From Hyphomicrobiales bacterium (GTDB lineage: Bacteria; Pseudomonadota; Alphaproteobacteria; Rhizobiales; JAJFHR01): a stretch of 42,367 nucleotides of DNA. The DNA lies in NCBI GenBank assembly GCA_021775475.1, contig JAJFHS010000035.1, positions 1 through 42,367 on the forward strand, given 5' to 3'. The notes under the pieces are model-generated. The model was given only the letters and a program-made list of their open reading frames with translations, ran no database searches and was not told the DNA's origin. Of this stretch, positions 1 through 7,873 are shown piece by piece (positions within the stretch are counted from its first letter, which is position 1; every line of letters starts with the position of its first letter). The translations under genes and the position numbers were made by a program.

Positions 1-1
1 C

Positions 2-127
2 GATGCCATCAACCCCATCCTCGCAGCAGCAGGATACAACTTCCGCCTCATCCTCAAGTGGATCAGGCTTCTTTGGCTCAAAATCTGGATCATCTGGATA
101 GTCAGTCAATCAGCCAAAATCGCGTAG
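2..127 (+). mobile_element. IS5-superfamily transposase, C-terminal end only (runs off the left edge)
   Basis: Reading frame 2 is open from the window edge to a TAG at 125-127. It gives a 41-residue tail containing NPILAAAGYNFRLILKW, then a leucine/isoleucine/tryptophan-rich end. The AAAGYNFR-LL-W pattern is the characteristic C-terminus of IS5-type DDE transposases. The last 22 bp overlap, antisense, the 3' end of the hydrolase gene that follows, so the true junction between the element and the chromosome lies near 100-130. I could not identify a terminal inverted repeat after the stop. Whether a full element lies to the left cannot be seen. Confidence 0.7.
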
Positions 128-891
128 TTCACGTTCGACTGGTCAAGATGATCTTCAATTAATGTGAACAATCGTACGGGCGTTTCCTGCATCGGATAAT
201 GCCCGGCTCCAATAATTGTTTTGATTTCAACATTTTTCAGCTGTTTCAGGCAAGTTTCAGACAATACTTCAGGGCCAACAGCACCATCGTTTTCCCCTGC
301 AATCACCAGAATTTTTGTATCTATATTGGTAACGTCCTGGCTGAAATCAGTGCCGGTCCAGGCATCCAGATAGCCAAGCATTGCCTGCCGGGACAAGGCT
401 GAACGGGCGCGTCTGGTTAATTGAATTATGAAAGCTCTGGAATATTGCTTGCCGGTAAGCACATCAAAAAGCTCCGTTAAAACATCGTCATCACCAGCGG
501 ATTTTTTAAAGAATGCTATAGTATCAGCATCCAAAGCCAGTCCAGAAGCAGGTACCGGCGTTACCGCCACAGCCGAGATTAGTAATTTTTTTTCCAGTAA
601 GGCTATTTTCTGCAAAACCATTCCGGCCATTGAGTGACCAATGATATGGAACCTGTCCCAGCCTTGCTCCCGGGTCAGATCAATTACGTCTTTAGCTATT
701 TCTTCAATCGAAAACTCACCCGTCAAATGTTTAGACAGTCCGTAGCCGCGATAATCCGCAAACATCAATGTGTACTTGTCACAATCAAAATACGGGGTGA
801 TTTCATCATAGATAGTCAAATCGCTGAGCCATCCATGCAAGAATAGAATTTTCTGTGGACCTTTTCCAAGGGCCTTATATCCAAGTGTCAT
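106..891 (-). CDS. alpha/beta-fold hydrolase
   Basis: A typical alpha/beta-hydrolase of 261 residues. With the ATG at 891 as start, the oxyanion-hole HG pair is at residues 19-20 (FLHGW), the nucleophile elbow is GHSMAG with Ser87, the acid is Asp202 in GENDG, and the catalytic His231 is in GAGHYP. The triad is therefore complete. The substrate cannot be told; esterases, lactonases and C-C hydrolases share this plan. I chose ATG 891 because AAAAGG lies 8 nt upstream. The frame is open to a TTG at 927 (12 residues more), 2 bp after the DUF1330 stop, but its only purine-rich box touches the start. The two genes form a tight pair. The last six codons lie antisense to the transposase tail, so the extreme C-terminus may have been altered by the insertion. 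Confidence 0.85.
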   Translation of the reverse strand: MTLGYKALGKGPQKILFLHGWLSDLTIYDEITPYFDCDKYTLMFADYRGYGLSKHLTGEFSIEEIAKDVIDLTREQGWDRFHIIGHSMAGMVLQKIALLEKKLLISAVAVTPVPASGLALDADTIAFFKKSAGDDDVLTELFDVLTGKQYSRAFIIQLTRRARSALSRQAMLGYLDAWTGTDFSQDVTNIDTKILVIAGENDGAVGPEVLSETCLKQLKNVEIKTIIGAGHYPMQETPVRLFTLIEDHLDQSNVNYAILAD

Positions 892-929
892 AGGCGATGC
901 CTTTTGTTTTGAAATTACAATTGTCAACC

Positions 930-1211
930 TCAGCTGTGGGCGGAAAGCACCATTTCAGCACCGGCTTCGCGTGCAGATTTCAGCGCCTGATAAGCGTCTG
1001 ACGTGTAGAATGCATCGAGCTTTCCCTGGTCGGGAAAACGGAAAACCGCAATACCGGGAGTGGGAATTTCGCCGGTCAGAATCTGATCAACTCCACCTTT
1101 GAACAATAACTCGCCTCCGAAAGATTTTATGATGGGGGCTGCCTTGCTTGAATAAGCAGCAAGCAATGTTGGATCCTTGATTGCGAAACGGGCGACAAAA
1201 TATGCAGACAT
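930..1211 (-). CDS. DUF1330 family protein (ferredoxin-like dimeric alpha/beta barrel)
   Basis: A 93-residue protein with the DUF1330 pattern: an N-terminal strand (AYFVARFAIKDP), a central GGELLFKGG segment and a late VFRFPDQGKLDAFYTSDAYQ segment. Family members are small dimeric alpha/beta-barrel proteins of mostly unknown function. The start ATG has a strong Shine-Dalgarno (AAGGAG) at normal distance. The gene is first in a two-gene unit with the alpha/beta hydrolase and runs divergently from the broken LysR gene, which may once have regulated it. The function remains unknown. Confidence 0.85.
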   Translation of the reverse strand: MSAYFVARFAIKDPTLLAAYSSKAAPIIKSFGGELLFKGGVDQILTGEIPTPGIAVFRFPDQGKLDAFYTSDAYQALKSAREAGAEMVLSAHS

Positions 1212-1307
1212 AAAAAAACTCCTTGGGTTGAATATCTGTGGTCATTAGTGCCTCAATGCAAAATTCGAGTAAATAGGTATTTTTTCATTTAAACCATGCT
1301 ATATTGC

Positions 1308-2177
1308 ATGGATAAAATTGGGATGACTTGCGAATTTTCCTTGCTGTGGCCCGCTCCGGCTCAATCACAGCAGGTGCCAGGAGCCTCGGGCTTGATCAAA
1401 GCACGGTCTCACGCCGTCTGCAGGCATTCGAGGAAAAGATCGGGCTCAATCTGTTTTTGGGTTCAGCCAAGCGAAACACATTGAGCCTGACTGGTCAAAA
1501 GTACCTGGCGGGGCGCAGAGGCTGGAAAAAGAGATTGAGGAAATTGACAGAGCTGTTGCCGCTCATAGTGAGGAAACCGGTGGTACAGTCCATGTGGTGA
1601 CAGCTGATATCCTGTCCAATCACCTTTTACTTTCAGCCACCTCCAAGTTTTTGCAACAACACCCGGAAATCAATCTGCTGATACGTACCCAGCCACCGGG
1701 AGCAAAACGATTACAGGGCGATGTTGCTTTGTTTGCAACCAACACACCGAAAGAAGACCTGTTCGGGCGAAAACTGGCAACGGCCTCATTTGCCTCATAC
1801 GCCTCTCGGTCCTATCTGGAAAGTCACAAGCACACACCGGAAACAATGGTGTGGCTAAACTGGGACGATGGATCAGACAGTCCCAGCTGGCCAGCGCTGG
1901 CTCCGGAATACCCGACCATATGTGCAGGTTGCGTATTGATACAGTCGCCACGCTGCTTGAAGCCGTTCGGTTGGGAGTTGGGGCTACCATTCTGCCCTGT
2001 TTCATAGGCGAAAGTGATCCGGCCATCGAACGGATCACGCCAGGCAGAATCGTCAGCCGTCGTGACATCTGATTGTTGGTTCACGCGGATTTACGCAAGG
2101 TTCCGCGCATTCGCACCTTCCTGGATTTTTTCGTAAAACACATCAAAAAACAAAAACACCTGATCGAAAGCCCGTGA
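1308..2177 (+). pseudogene. LysR-family regulator, disrupted by three frameshifts and one stop
   Basis: Joining three frames reconstructs a normal LysR regulator of about 290 residues. It starts MDKI at 1308, has the helix-turn-helix segment (AVARSGSITAGARSLGLDQS, then TVSRRLQAFE) and ends ...KHLIESP at 2177. Lesions are: one base missing at about 1319-1322 (a TGG Trp codon expected), one base missing in the G run at 1510-1513, one base missing at about 1906-1908, and an in-frame TGA at 2070-2072 where Trp is expected. All three shifts are single-base losses. The decay looks recent because the flanking protein sequence is still recognisable throughout. The gene is divergent from the DUF1330/hydrolase pair. 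A run of sequencing errors is the alternative explanation, but the extra nonsense codon argues for real decay. Confidence 0.85.
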
Positions 2178-2203
2178 TTTTTACCCGTCAAATCCAAATT
2201 TCT

Positions 2204-2962
2204 CTATATACACCGGCCGCCGTCTACTTCCATGCAAACGCCGGTGATGAATTCGGCGTCTTGGGAGACTAAAAACAGCGCGGCACGGGCGATATCGTTA
2301 GGTTGACTCATTCTGCCAAGAGGAATGGTGGAGATAAATTTTTCGCGTATTTCAGGTGTATCCTGACCACCCATGAAGGTTTTCATCATGCCGGTTTCAC
2401 CAATCACCGGGTTGAGGGCATTGACGCGGATGTTGTCCGGGGCAAGCTCCACCGCCATCGATTTGGTCATGGTGATGACGGCACCCTTGGAGCTGTTGTA
2501 CCAGGTTAATCCGGGACGTGGACGCACGCCCGCAGTTGAGGCGATATTTAGAAAAACCCCACTCCCCTGAGCACGAAAAACCGGTACAGCGTGAATGGCG
2601 CTTAAATAGATGCTCTTTACGTTGACGGCGTAAATACGGTCAAATTCTGCTTCCGTCACTTCCAGCAGCGGCTGATTGATGTGGGAATATCCGGCATTAT
2701 TGACATAAATATCAAGGGCACCAAATTCTTCCATGGCACGCGCCACCAGGGCACCGACGTCATCACCTTGAGAAACATCACCCCCCATGGGAATGGCGCT
2801 GCCACCGGATTTTCTGATTTCATCAGCAACTGTTTCAGCGGCTTTTTCGTTAAGATCATTGACCAGAATGCAGGCACCGCTGGCGGCAAACTGCCGTGCC
2901 ATTTCGGCACCAAAACCTGAGCCCGCACCGGTAATGAGCGCTACTTTCCTGTTTAGTTTCAT
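2204..2962 (-). CDS. SDR-family NAD(P)-dependent oxidoreductase
   Basis: A classical short-chain dehydrogenase/reductase of 252 residues, the usual length. It shows the nucleotide-binding TGAGSGFG near the N-terminus, NNAG in the middle, the catalytic Ser in NIAST, the YNSSK catalytic Tyr/Lys, and a C-terminal EVDGGRCI of the 3-ketoacyl-ACP reductase / glucose 1-dehydrogenase type. An acidic residue at the end of the second strand (VNDL) favours NAD over NADP. GGAGGCGGG lies just before the ATG. It stands alone on the minus strand, between the LysR pseudogene and the SAF-domain oxidoreductase on the plus strand. The substrate is not predictable. Confidence 0.9.
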   Translation of the reverse strand: MKLNRKVALITGAGSGFGAEMARQFAASGACILVNDLNEKAAETVADEIRKSGGSAIPMGGDVSQGDDVGALVARAMEEFGALDIYVNNAGYSHINQPLLEVTEAEFDRIYAVNVKSIYLSAIHAVPVFRAQGSGVFLNIASTAGVRPRPGLTWYNSSKGAVITMTKSMAVELAPDNIRVNALNPVIGETGMMKTFMGGQDTPEIREKFISTIPLGRMSQPNDIARAALFLVSQDAEFITGVCMEVDGGRCI

Positions 2963-3106
2963 CCCGCCTCCCGTTTATTCCCCCGCCTACTATAAACGAC
3001 TGAGCGCATATGCAAACCCCACCTGCCGGAAAACCGGCTTGACCGCTGAGGCATTAACCGAAACCATGGCGCTATTGTTGATCACTGCACGAAAGTAATT
3101 TTATTC

Positions 3107-4444
3107 ATGAACCTGTTTTCACTGCTTGGTAAAAGAGCCGCAGCAAATAATCCGATAAAGATCGGCGTCATTGGGGCTGGAAAATTCGGCTCGATGTTTT
3201 TGTCGCAGGCGCAAAAAACGCCGGGGTTTCACGTTGTTGGCATTGCTGACCTCAACCCGGAAAAAGTGCGGGTCTCTCTGGCAGATGTGGGGTGGGAGCC
3301 CGAGCAGTATGGTGCGCAATCGTTTGATGAGACCGCGCGCTTCGGGTCAACGTTTATCACCGATGATGCCGAAGCCCTGATAAAAGCTGAAGGCATCGAG
3401 ATCATCATTGAGGCAACCGGAAATCCTGCGGCGGGCATTCACCATGCACTAATGGCTTTCGACCACGGCTGCCATGTCATCGCTGTTAATGTGGAGGCTG
3501 ATGTTCTCGCCGGCCCGTTGCTGGCGGCACGAGCCAGACAGGCCGGGGTTATTTATTCGCTGGCTTACGGAGACCAACCGGCGCTGATTGCTGAAATGGT
3601 GGATTGGGCGCGTGCCTGCGGCCTCAAGGTTATCTGTGCTGGCAAGGGTACAAAATACCTGCCGGAATATCACGGCTCCACACCTGATACAGTTTGGGAT
3701 TATTATGGCCTTTCTGCCGAGCGTGCGGCATTGGCGGCGATGAATCCGCAGATGTTCAACTCGTTTCTTGATGGTACCAAATCCTCGATTGAAATGGCAG
3801 CGGTGGCTAACGCATGTGGCTTGAGCGCGCCAGACGATGGCCTGCTGTTTCCGGCAATCGGCACCCATGAATTGCCTGAAAGCCTGAAACCGGCAGACGA
3901 TGGTGGCTTGCTGGCCACCAAAGGCACAGTTGAAGTTATTTCCAGCATCCACCGCGATGGCAGCGATGTGGCCAATGATTTGCGCTGGGGGGTTTATTGC
4001 GTGTTTGAAGCAGGTAGTGCTTATGTGGAGCGGTGCTTTGCCGATTATGGTCTGGAGACAGATTCAACCGGTCGCTATAGCGCCATGTACAAACCGTTTC
4101 ATCTTATCGGTCTTGAATTGGGCATCTCGGTGGCCAGTGCGGCAATTCGCAAAGAACCCACCGGCGTAGCTGGCGGCTGGCACGGCGATGTGGTTGCGGT
4201 TGCCAAAAAAGATCTCAAAGTCGGCGAGATACTCGATGGCGAAGGGGGATTTTGCGTATGGGGAAAGTTGTTTCCAGCGAAAAAATCTTACGCCATGAAG
4301 GGCCTGGCTATAGGCCTCGCCCATCATGTGAAGCTAACGCGGCCGGTCAAACAGGGGGCAGCGTTAACATGGGATGATGTGGAGGTGGATGATGGCGCGC
4401 AAGCCGTAATCTTCAGACGGGAAATGGAAAAAGTTTTCTCCTAG
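3107..4444 (+). CDS. homoserine-dehydrogenase-like / Gfo-type oxidoreductase with C-terminal SAF domain
   Basis: A 445-residue protein. Residues 18-150 form a Rossmann fold (IGVIGAGKFGSMF, then IIIEATGNP and HVIAVNVEAD) like homoserine dehydrogenase and Gfo/Idh/MocA oxidoreductases. The centre (about 150-350) has a conserved dimer/catalytic-like region with AYGDQPALI, CAGKGTKY and SAMYKPFHLIGLE. Roughly 365-445 resembles a SAF domain (KKDLKVGEILDGEG ... HHVKLTRPVKQGAALTWDDV), as in sialic acid synthase and altronate dehydratases. Homologues of this arrangement are annotated vaguely as oxidoreductases acting on sugar acids. The gene ends one base before the convergent Lrp gene. No strong Shine-Dalgarno precedes the ATG. 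The exact reaction is unknown. Confidence 0.75.
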   Translation: MNLFSLLGKRAAANNPIKIGVIGAGKFGSMFLSQAQKTPGFHVVGIADLNPEKVRVSLADVGWEPEQYGAQSFDETARFGSTFITDDAEALIKAEGIEIIIEATGNPAAGIHHALMAFDHGCHVIAVNVEADVLAGPLLAARARQAGVIYSLAYGDQPALIAEMVDWARACGLKVICAGKGTKYLPEYHGSTPDTVWDYYGLSAERAALAAMNPQMFNSFLDGTKSSIEMAAVANACGLSAPDDGLLFPAIGTHELPESLKPADDGGLLATKGTVEVISSIHRDGSDVANDLRWGVYCVFEAGSAYVERCFADYGLETDSTGRYSAMYKPFHLIGLELGISVASAAIRKEPTGVAGGWHGDVVAVAKKDLKVGEILDGEGGFCVWGKLFPAKKSYAMKGLAIGLAHHVKLTRPVKQGAALTWDDVEVDDGAQAVIFRREMEKVFS

Positions 4445-4936
4445 TCATGTATGATCCTGGCTGTATTGTTTTACCAACCGGTCGAGACCGACTGGCCGGT
4501 CGACAACACGGCGCAAGGTGAAACTTGTTTCGATGCGGGCAACGCCGGGCAGCTTTGACAGGTATTCCTTGTGAATGCGCTCATAGTCATGCAGATCGTT
4601 GGTCATGATGCGCAGAAGATAATCAGATGTTCCCGACATCAGATCACAGACCACCACATTGGGGCATTTGGCTACCTGAGCTTCAAATGCGCCTAAAACT
4701 TCTTCGCTTTGGGAGTCGAGCGTGATGCGGGTGGTGGCGTTGGCTCTGAAACCCAGAGCGGTTTCGTTTATCAATGCGCGATAGCCGATTATGACGCCGG
4801 ATTTTTCAAGATTTTGCACCCGGCGCAAACACGCCGATTGCGACAGGGAAATCCTGTCCGCCAATTGCGCATTGGTGATCCTGGCATCGGCGAGTAAATG
4901 GCGCACAATCGCAAGATCAATCTTATCCAATTTCAT
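4445..4936 (-). CDS. Lrp/AsnC-family regulator, probable activator of ald
   Basis: A 163-residue Lrp/AsnC protein. An N-terminal winged helix-turn-helix (residues 1-60: LDKIDLAIVRHLLADARI, LSQSACLRRVQNLEKSG) is followed by a RAM effector-binding domain (about 70-150, with CDLMSGTSDYLLRI). The frame stays open 87 codons further upstream, but that part reads through the divergent promoter into ald. Start MKLDKID at 4936 matches the family N-terminus. It is divergent from alanine dehydrogenase with 133 bp between starts, the classic arrangement in which an Lrp-type protein senses alanine and activates ald. That role is inferred from position. Its stop abuts the end of the convergent SAF-domain gene. 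Confidence 0.9.
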   Translation of the reverse strand: MKLDKIDLAIVRHLLADARITNAQLADRISLSQSACLRRVQNLEKSGVIIGYRALINETALGFRANATTRITLDSQSEEVLGAFEAQVAKCPNVVVCDLMSGTSDYLLRIMTNDLHDYERIHKEYLSKLPGVARIETSFTLRRVVDRPVGLDRLVKQYSQDHT

Positions 4937-4941
4937 TTTTA

Positions 4942-4988
4942 AAACTTTCTGCGAAAAACTTATGGTAATTAGAAACTTTCTTGCGAAA
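4942..4988. promoter_or_regulatory. candidate Lrp operators between lrp and ald (direct repeat)
   Basis: Two near-identical boxes lie in the divergent promoter region: AAACTTTCTGCGAAA at 4942-4956 and AAACTTTCTTGCGAAA at 4973-4988. Starts are 31 bp apart, close to three helical turns. Each is a small dyad, TTTC-N3/4-GAAA. Repeated, helically phased dyads are what octameric Lrp/AsnC proteins bind. The assignment to this Lrp is inference. Confidence 0.5.
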
Positions 4989-5069
4989 TTATGTATTTCT
5001 TCTTTAATCTTTGCAAGCCCATTCGGTGGCAATAGGAGTATTGATGGCAAAACTTTGCAGGAGGGTATT

Positions 5070-6185
5070 ATGCTTGTTGGTGTTCCAAAAGAGATAAAAG
5101 TCGAAGAATTCCGGATCGGTCTAACCCCGAGTGCGGCACGTGAATATGTGGTGCATGGCCATGAGGTGATTGTTGAAACCTCAGCTGGCATGGGCATAGG
5201 CGCTAATGATGCAGCCTATGAGGCAGTGGGCGCAACCATTGCTCCTGACGCCGCCAGCATTTTTGCCAAAGCCGATATGATTGTGAAGGTGAAAGAACCT
5301 CAGGCAGTAGAATATGCGCAACTGAGAGAAGGCCAGTTGCTTTACACCTACCTGCATCTGGCACCTGACGCAGCACAAACCAAGGGCCTGCTGGCTTCGG
5401 GCTGCACCGGAGTGGCCTATGAAACCGTGACAAGTCCGCGCGGCGGTCTGCCGTTGCTGGCACCGATGAGTGAAGTTGCCGGGCGCCTCTCCATTCAATC
5501 AGCCGCCAGCACGCTGACCAAACATGAAGGCGGCAAAGGCCTGTTGATTGGCGGCGTTCCCGGCGTCAAACCGGCGCGCATTGTGGTCGTCGGCGGCGGT
5601 GTTGTCGGAACCCATGCCGCCCGCATGGCCGTCGGTCTTGGTGCCGAAGTTACCATTCTGGATAATTCACTGCCGCGCCTGCGCGAGCTTGACGAATTAT
5701 TCCAGACCCGCGTGCGTACGCGTTATTCCTCCGTCGATACGCTGGAGGAAGAAATTACCCTGGCCGATGCGGTTATTGGCGCAGCTCTCATTCCCGGTGC
5801 CAATGCGCCCAAGCTGGTGACCCGTGCCATGTTGAAAAATATGGAAGCAGGCTCCGTACTAGTTGACGTTTCCATTGATCAGGGCGGGTGTTTTGAAACA
5901 TCACACGCCACCACCCACGTCGACCCGACATTTATGGTTGACAATATTGTGCATTATTGCGTGGCTAACATGCCCGGTGCGGTGCCGTTAACCTCAACGC
6001 ATGCATTGAACAATGCCACCTTGCCGTTTGGCCTAAAGCTTGCGGACCATGGCATTCAGGCGTTATTGGATGATCCGCATTTTGCAGATGGGCTCAATGT
6101 TCATAAAGGTAAAGTAACCCACCCCGCTGTTGCCGAAGCGCAGGGGCTGGAGTTTGTTGAACCCAAGGTTGCCCTGGGCGGGTGA
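5070..6185 (+). CDS. ald: alanine dehydrogenase
   Basis: This enzyme interconverts L-alanine and pyruvate plus ammonium with NAD. The protein is 371 residues, the usual length. N-terminus [20 protein letters not shown] is diagnostic. Substrate and catalytic residues are in place: Arg15, Lys75 (VKVKEP), His96 (YLHLAPD) and an Asp in [10 protein letters not shown]. The NAD fold shows [12 protein letters not shown]. The frame is open upstream into the lrp region, but ATG 5070 is preceded by AGGAGGG at 5059-5065 and matches the family start. It is divergent from an Lrp gene that probably controls it. In this window its likely metabolic partner is PhnW, which produces alanine from pyruvate during AEP breakdown; that link is inference. 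Confidence 0.95.
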   Translation: MLVGVPKEIKVEEFRIGLTPSAAREYVVHGHEVIVETSAGMGIGANDAAYEAVGATIAPDAASIFAKADMIVKVKEPQAVEYAQLREGQLLYTYLHLAPDAAQTKGLLASGCTGVAYETVTSPRGGLPLLAPMSEVAGRLSIQSAASTLTKHEGGKGLLIGGVPGVKPARIVVVGGGVVGTHAARMAVGLGAEVTILDNSLPRLRELDELFQTRVRTRYSSVDTLEEEITLADAVIGAALIPGANAPKLVTRAMLKNMEAGSVLVDVSIDQGGCFETSHATTHVDPTFMVDNIVHYCVANMPGAVPLTSTHALNNATLPFGLKLADHGIQALLDDPHFADGLNVHKGKVTHPAVAEAQGLEFVEPKVALGG

Positions 6186-6208
6186 TCGCCACCTGAACTC
6201 ACCAAAAC

Positions 6209-6239
6209 CATCATCCCCGGGCTTGTCTTGGGGATGATG
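6209..6239. terminator. palindromic repeat, possible bidirectional terminator
   Basis: A perfect 10-bp inverted repeat, CATCATCCCC at 6209-6218 and GGGGATGATG at 6230-6239, with an 11-nt loop sits between the convergent ald and ThDP-enzyme genes. There is no T tract. The core CATCC-C-GGGCTTG is shared with the repeat at 42146-42168, so this is a dispersed palindromic element that may also stop transcription. Confidence 0.55.
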
Positions 6240-6263
6240 ATAAAGTTTGCGCTTTAGCGAGAA

Positions 6264-7871
6264 TTACAGTCTGCCGTCATAGGCCTGACGGTCGATGATG
6301 CAGCCGATAAGAGTAAAGTTGTCAGACGAAGCGGCGTGATCCAGTGCTGACATCAGTTCTTGGCGTGACGTAACGGTGATGCCGTTGCCACCAAGCGCAT
6401 TGCCGGTGGCGGCAAAATCAACCTCACCAAAATCTACGCCGGCGTTTTTGAGTTGGCGTCCGCGTTGTTTGACTTCTATGAGGGAAAGCGATGCATCGAC
6501 AAAGACGATGATGGTGATTGGCAATTTGAGTTCGGCTGCCGTTGCCAGCTCACCCAGACACATCAGCAATCCGGCATCCCCGCTAAAGGCGACAACGCTG
6601 GTGTCGGGCGAGGCAATTTTAGCACCCATGGCCAGAGGCAAAGCGCAACCCATGGTGCACAGGCCGGTTGATTGCAACAATCCTTGCGGCTCAAAACATT
6701 GCCAGACCTGGCTCAGTAAAATTCTGTGGGCGCCGGAATCAACTGTGGCAACTGCGTCTTTGGGCATGGCAGCGCGCACCGTTTCAACGATTGCCGCCGG
6801 GCCCCAGTCTTCATCCACACGGAAAGCCTGATAAAGCCGGCTTTTGACATCATCAAACCTGGCCGTACTCCAGGTGGATGAGGGAGCTACGCCATCCGAG
6901 ATAGCATCGAGACCGGCGGCGATGTTGCAGACAAAACTCAAACCCGCCTGATGCATATAATGCGTGTTGGGGGCGGTTGTGATATCAATAACATTCTGTT
7001 TTTTGGCATCCCAGGCATTTCGCCATCCGGTGCGCATTTCTATCGGGTCATAGCCCGCACAGATGATCAGATCGGCCTCTTCGACGAACGGTAACAATTC
7101 GCGGTCAGCAACCGGTGAAAGACCAATTCCGCCCAGGGCCAGAACATCATCTTCGGGCAAAACGCCCTTGGCTTTGTAGGTGGTAAGAACGGGAATGCGG
7201 TATTTACGGGCAAATTCTTTCGCCGTTTCGGATGAGCCTTCACTCAGCACATCGACACCAATAATCATGATTGGCTTTTTGGCCTGGGCCAGCCATTGGC
7301 GCGCCTCATCAAGGTCAGGCCCCGGTGCCGGGGCGGTAGCACTTTGGCGAGCGCGAAGGATTTCGCCGGTGGATTTTACCGGCATATCGGCAACGGATAT
7401 CGGCACGTCAATATGAATCGGTCCGGGGCGTGCGGCGAGGCTGAGATTGACGGCTTTGTCAGCGATGACATCGGCGCTTTGAGCGCTCAGGGTAAAGGTT
7501 GCGCGCGTGATCGGATCAAGGATGGCGCGGTGATCAAATATCTGATGGGTGTAAGTGTGAGCCTCATCATCATCGACACAGCCGGTAAGAAATATCAGCG
7601 GCACGCGATCCTGATCGGCATTGGCGATGACATTAACAGCATTGGCAACACCGGGGCCTAAAGTTGCGACTAAAATGCCCGGTGCACCGGTGCGGTGATA
7701 GACACCTTCAGCCATGAAACCGGCGGCATTTTCGTGTTTGATTAAAATGAACCTAATACCGGCTGCTTCAAGAGCATCGACAATCGTCAACACTTCGCCA
7801 CCGGGCATGCCAAAGGCATAGCGGCAACCAGCCGCATATAATCTTGTGGCCAATACGTCAGCTGAGCGCAT
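6264..7871 (-). CDS. thiamine-diphosphate-dependent enzyme of the acetolactate synthase type
   Basis: A 535-residue three-domain ThDP enzyme. The N-terminal Pyr domain carries the catalytic Glu47 (KHENAAGFMAEG) and LATLGPGVANAVN. The central domain is about residues 190-330. The C-terminal PP domain has FSGDAG followed about 25 residues later by VDASLSLIEVKQ, where the usual Asn of the GDG-N motif is replaced by Asp or shifted. Relatives include acetolactate synthase, sulfoacetaldehyde acetyltransferase, oxalyl-CoA decarboxylase and other 2-oxo-acid carboligases or decarboxylases. No regulatory subunit is nearby, which argues against branched-chain amino acid synthesis. It starts 2 bp after the acyl-CoA dehydrogenase stop with AAAGGAA upstream, so the two are co-transcribed. 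The substrate is unknown. Confidence 0.85.
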   Translation of the reverse strand: MRSADVLATRLYAAGCRYAFGMPGGEVLTIVDALEAAGIRFILIKHENAAGFMAEGVYHRTGAPGILVATLGPGVANAVNVIANADQDRVPLIFLTGCVDDDEAHTYTHQIFDHRAILDPITRATFTLSAQSADVIADKAVNLSLAARPGPIHIDVPISVADMPVKSTGEILRARQSATAPAPGPDLDEARQWLAQAKKPIMIIGVDVLSEGSSETAKEFARKYRIPVLTTYKAKGVLPEDDVLALGGIGLSPVADRELLPFVEEADLIICAGYDPIEMRTGWRNAWDAKKQNVIDITTAPNTHYMHQAGLSFVCNIAAGLDAISDGVAPSSTWSTARFDDVKSRLYQAFRVDEDWGPAAIVETVRAAMPKDAVATVDSGAHRILLSQVWQCFEPQGLLQSTGLCTMGCALPLAMGAKIASPDTSVVAFSGDAGLLMCLGELATAAELKLPITIIVFVDASLSLIEVKQRGRQLKNAGVDFGEVDFAATGNALGGNGITVTSRQELMSALDHAASSDNFTLIGCIIDRQAYDGRL

Positions 7872-7873
7872 GA

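Noticed and set aside
4791..5069. 93-residue N-terminal extension of alanine dehydrogenase
   Set aside because: It overlaps lrp antisense, lacks family similarity, and the ATG at 5070 has an excellent ribosome site.
4937..5197. 87-residue N-terminal extension of the Lrp protein
   Set aside because: It would read through the divergent promoter and the start of ald and has no Lrp-family similarity.
6264..7871. Sulfoacetaldehyde acetyltransferase (xsc) as part of a taurine pathway with ald
   Set aside because: No phosphate acetyltransferase, taurine transporter or taurine dehydrogenase gene accompanies it, and the protein is shorter than Xsc.
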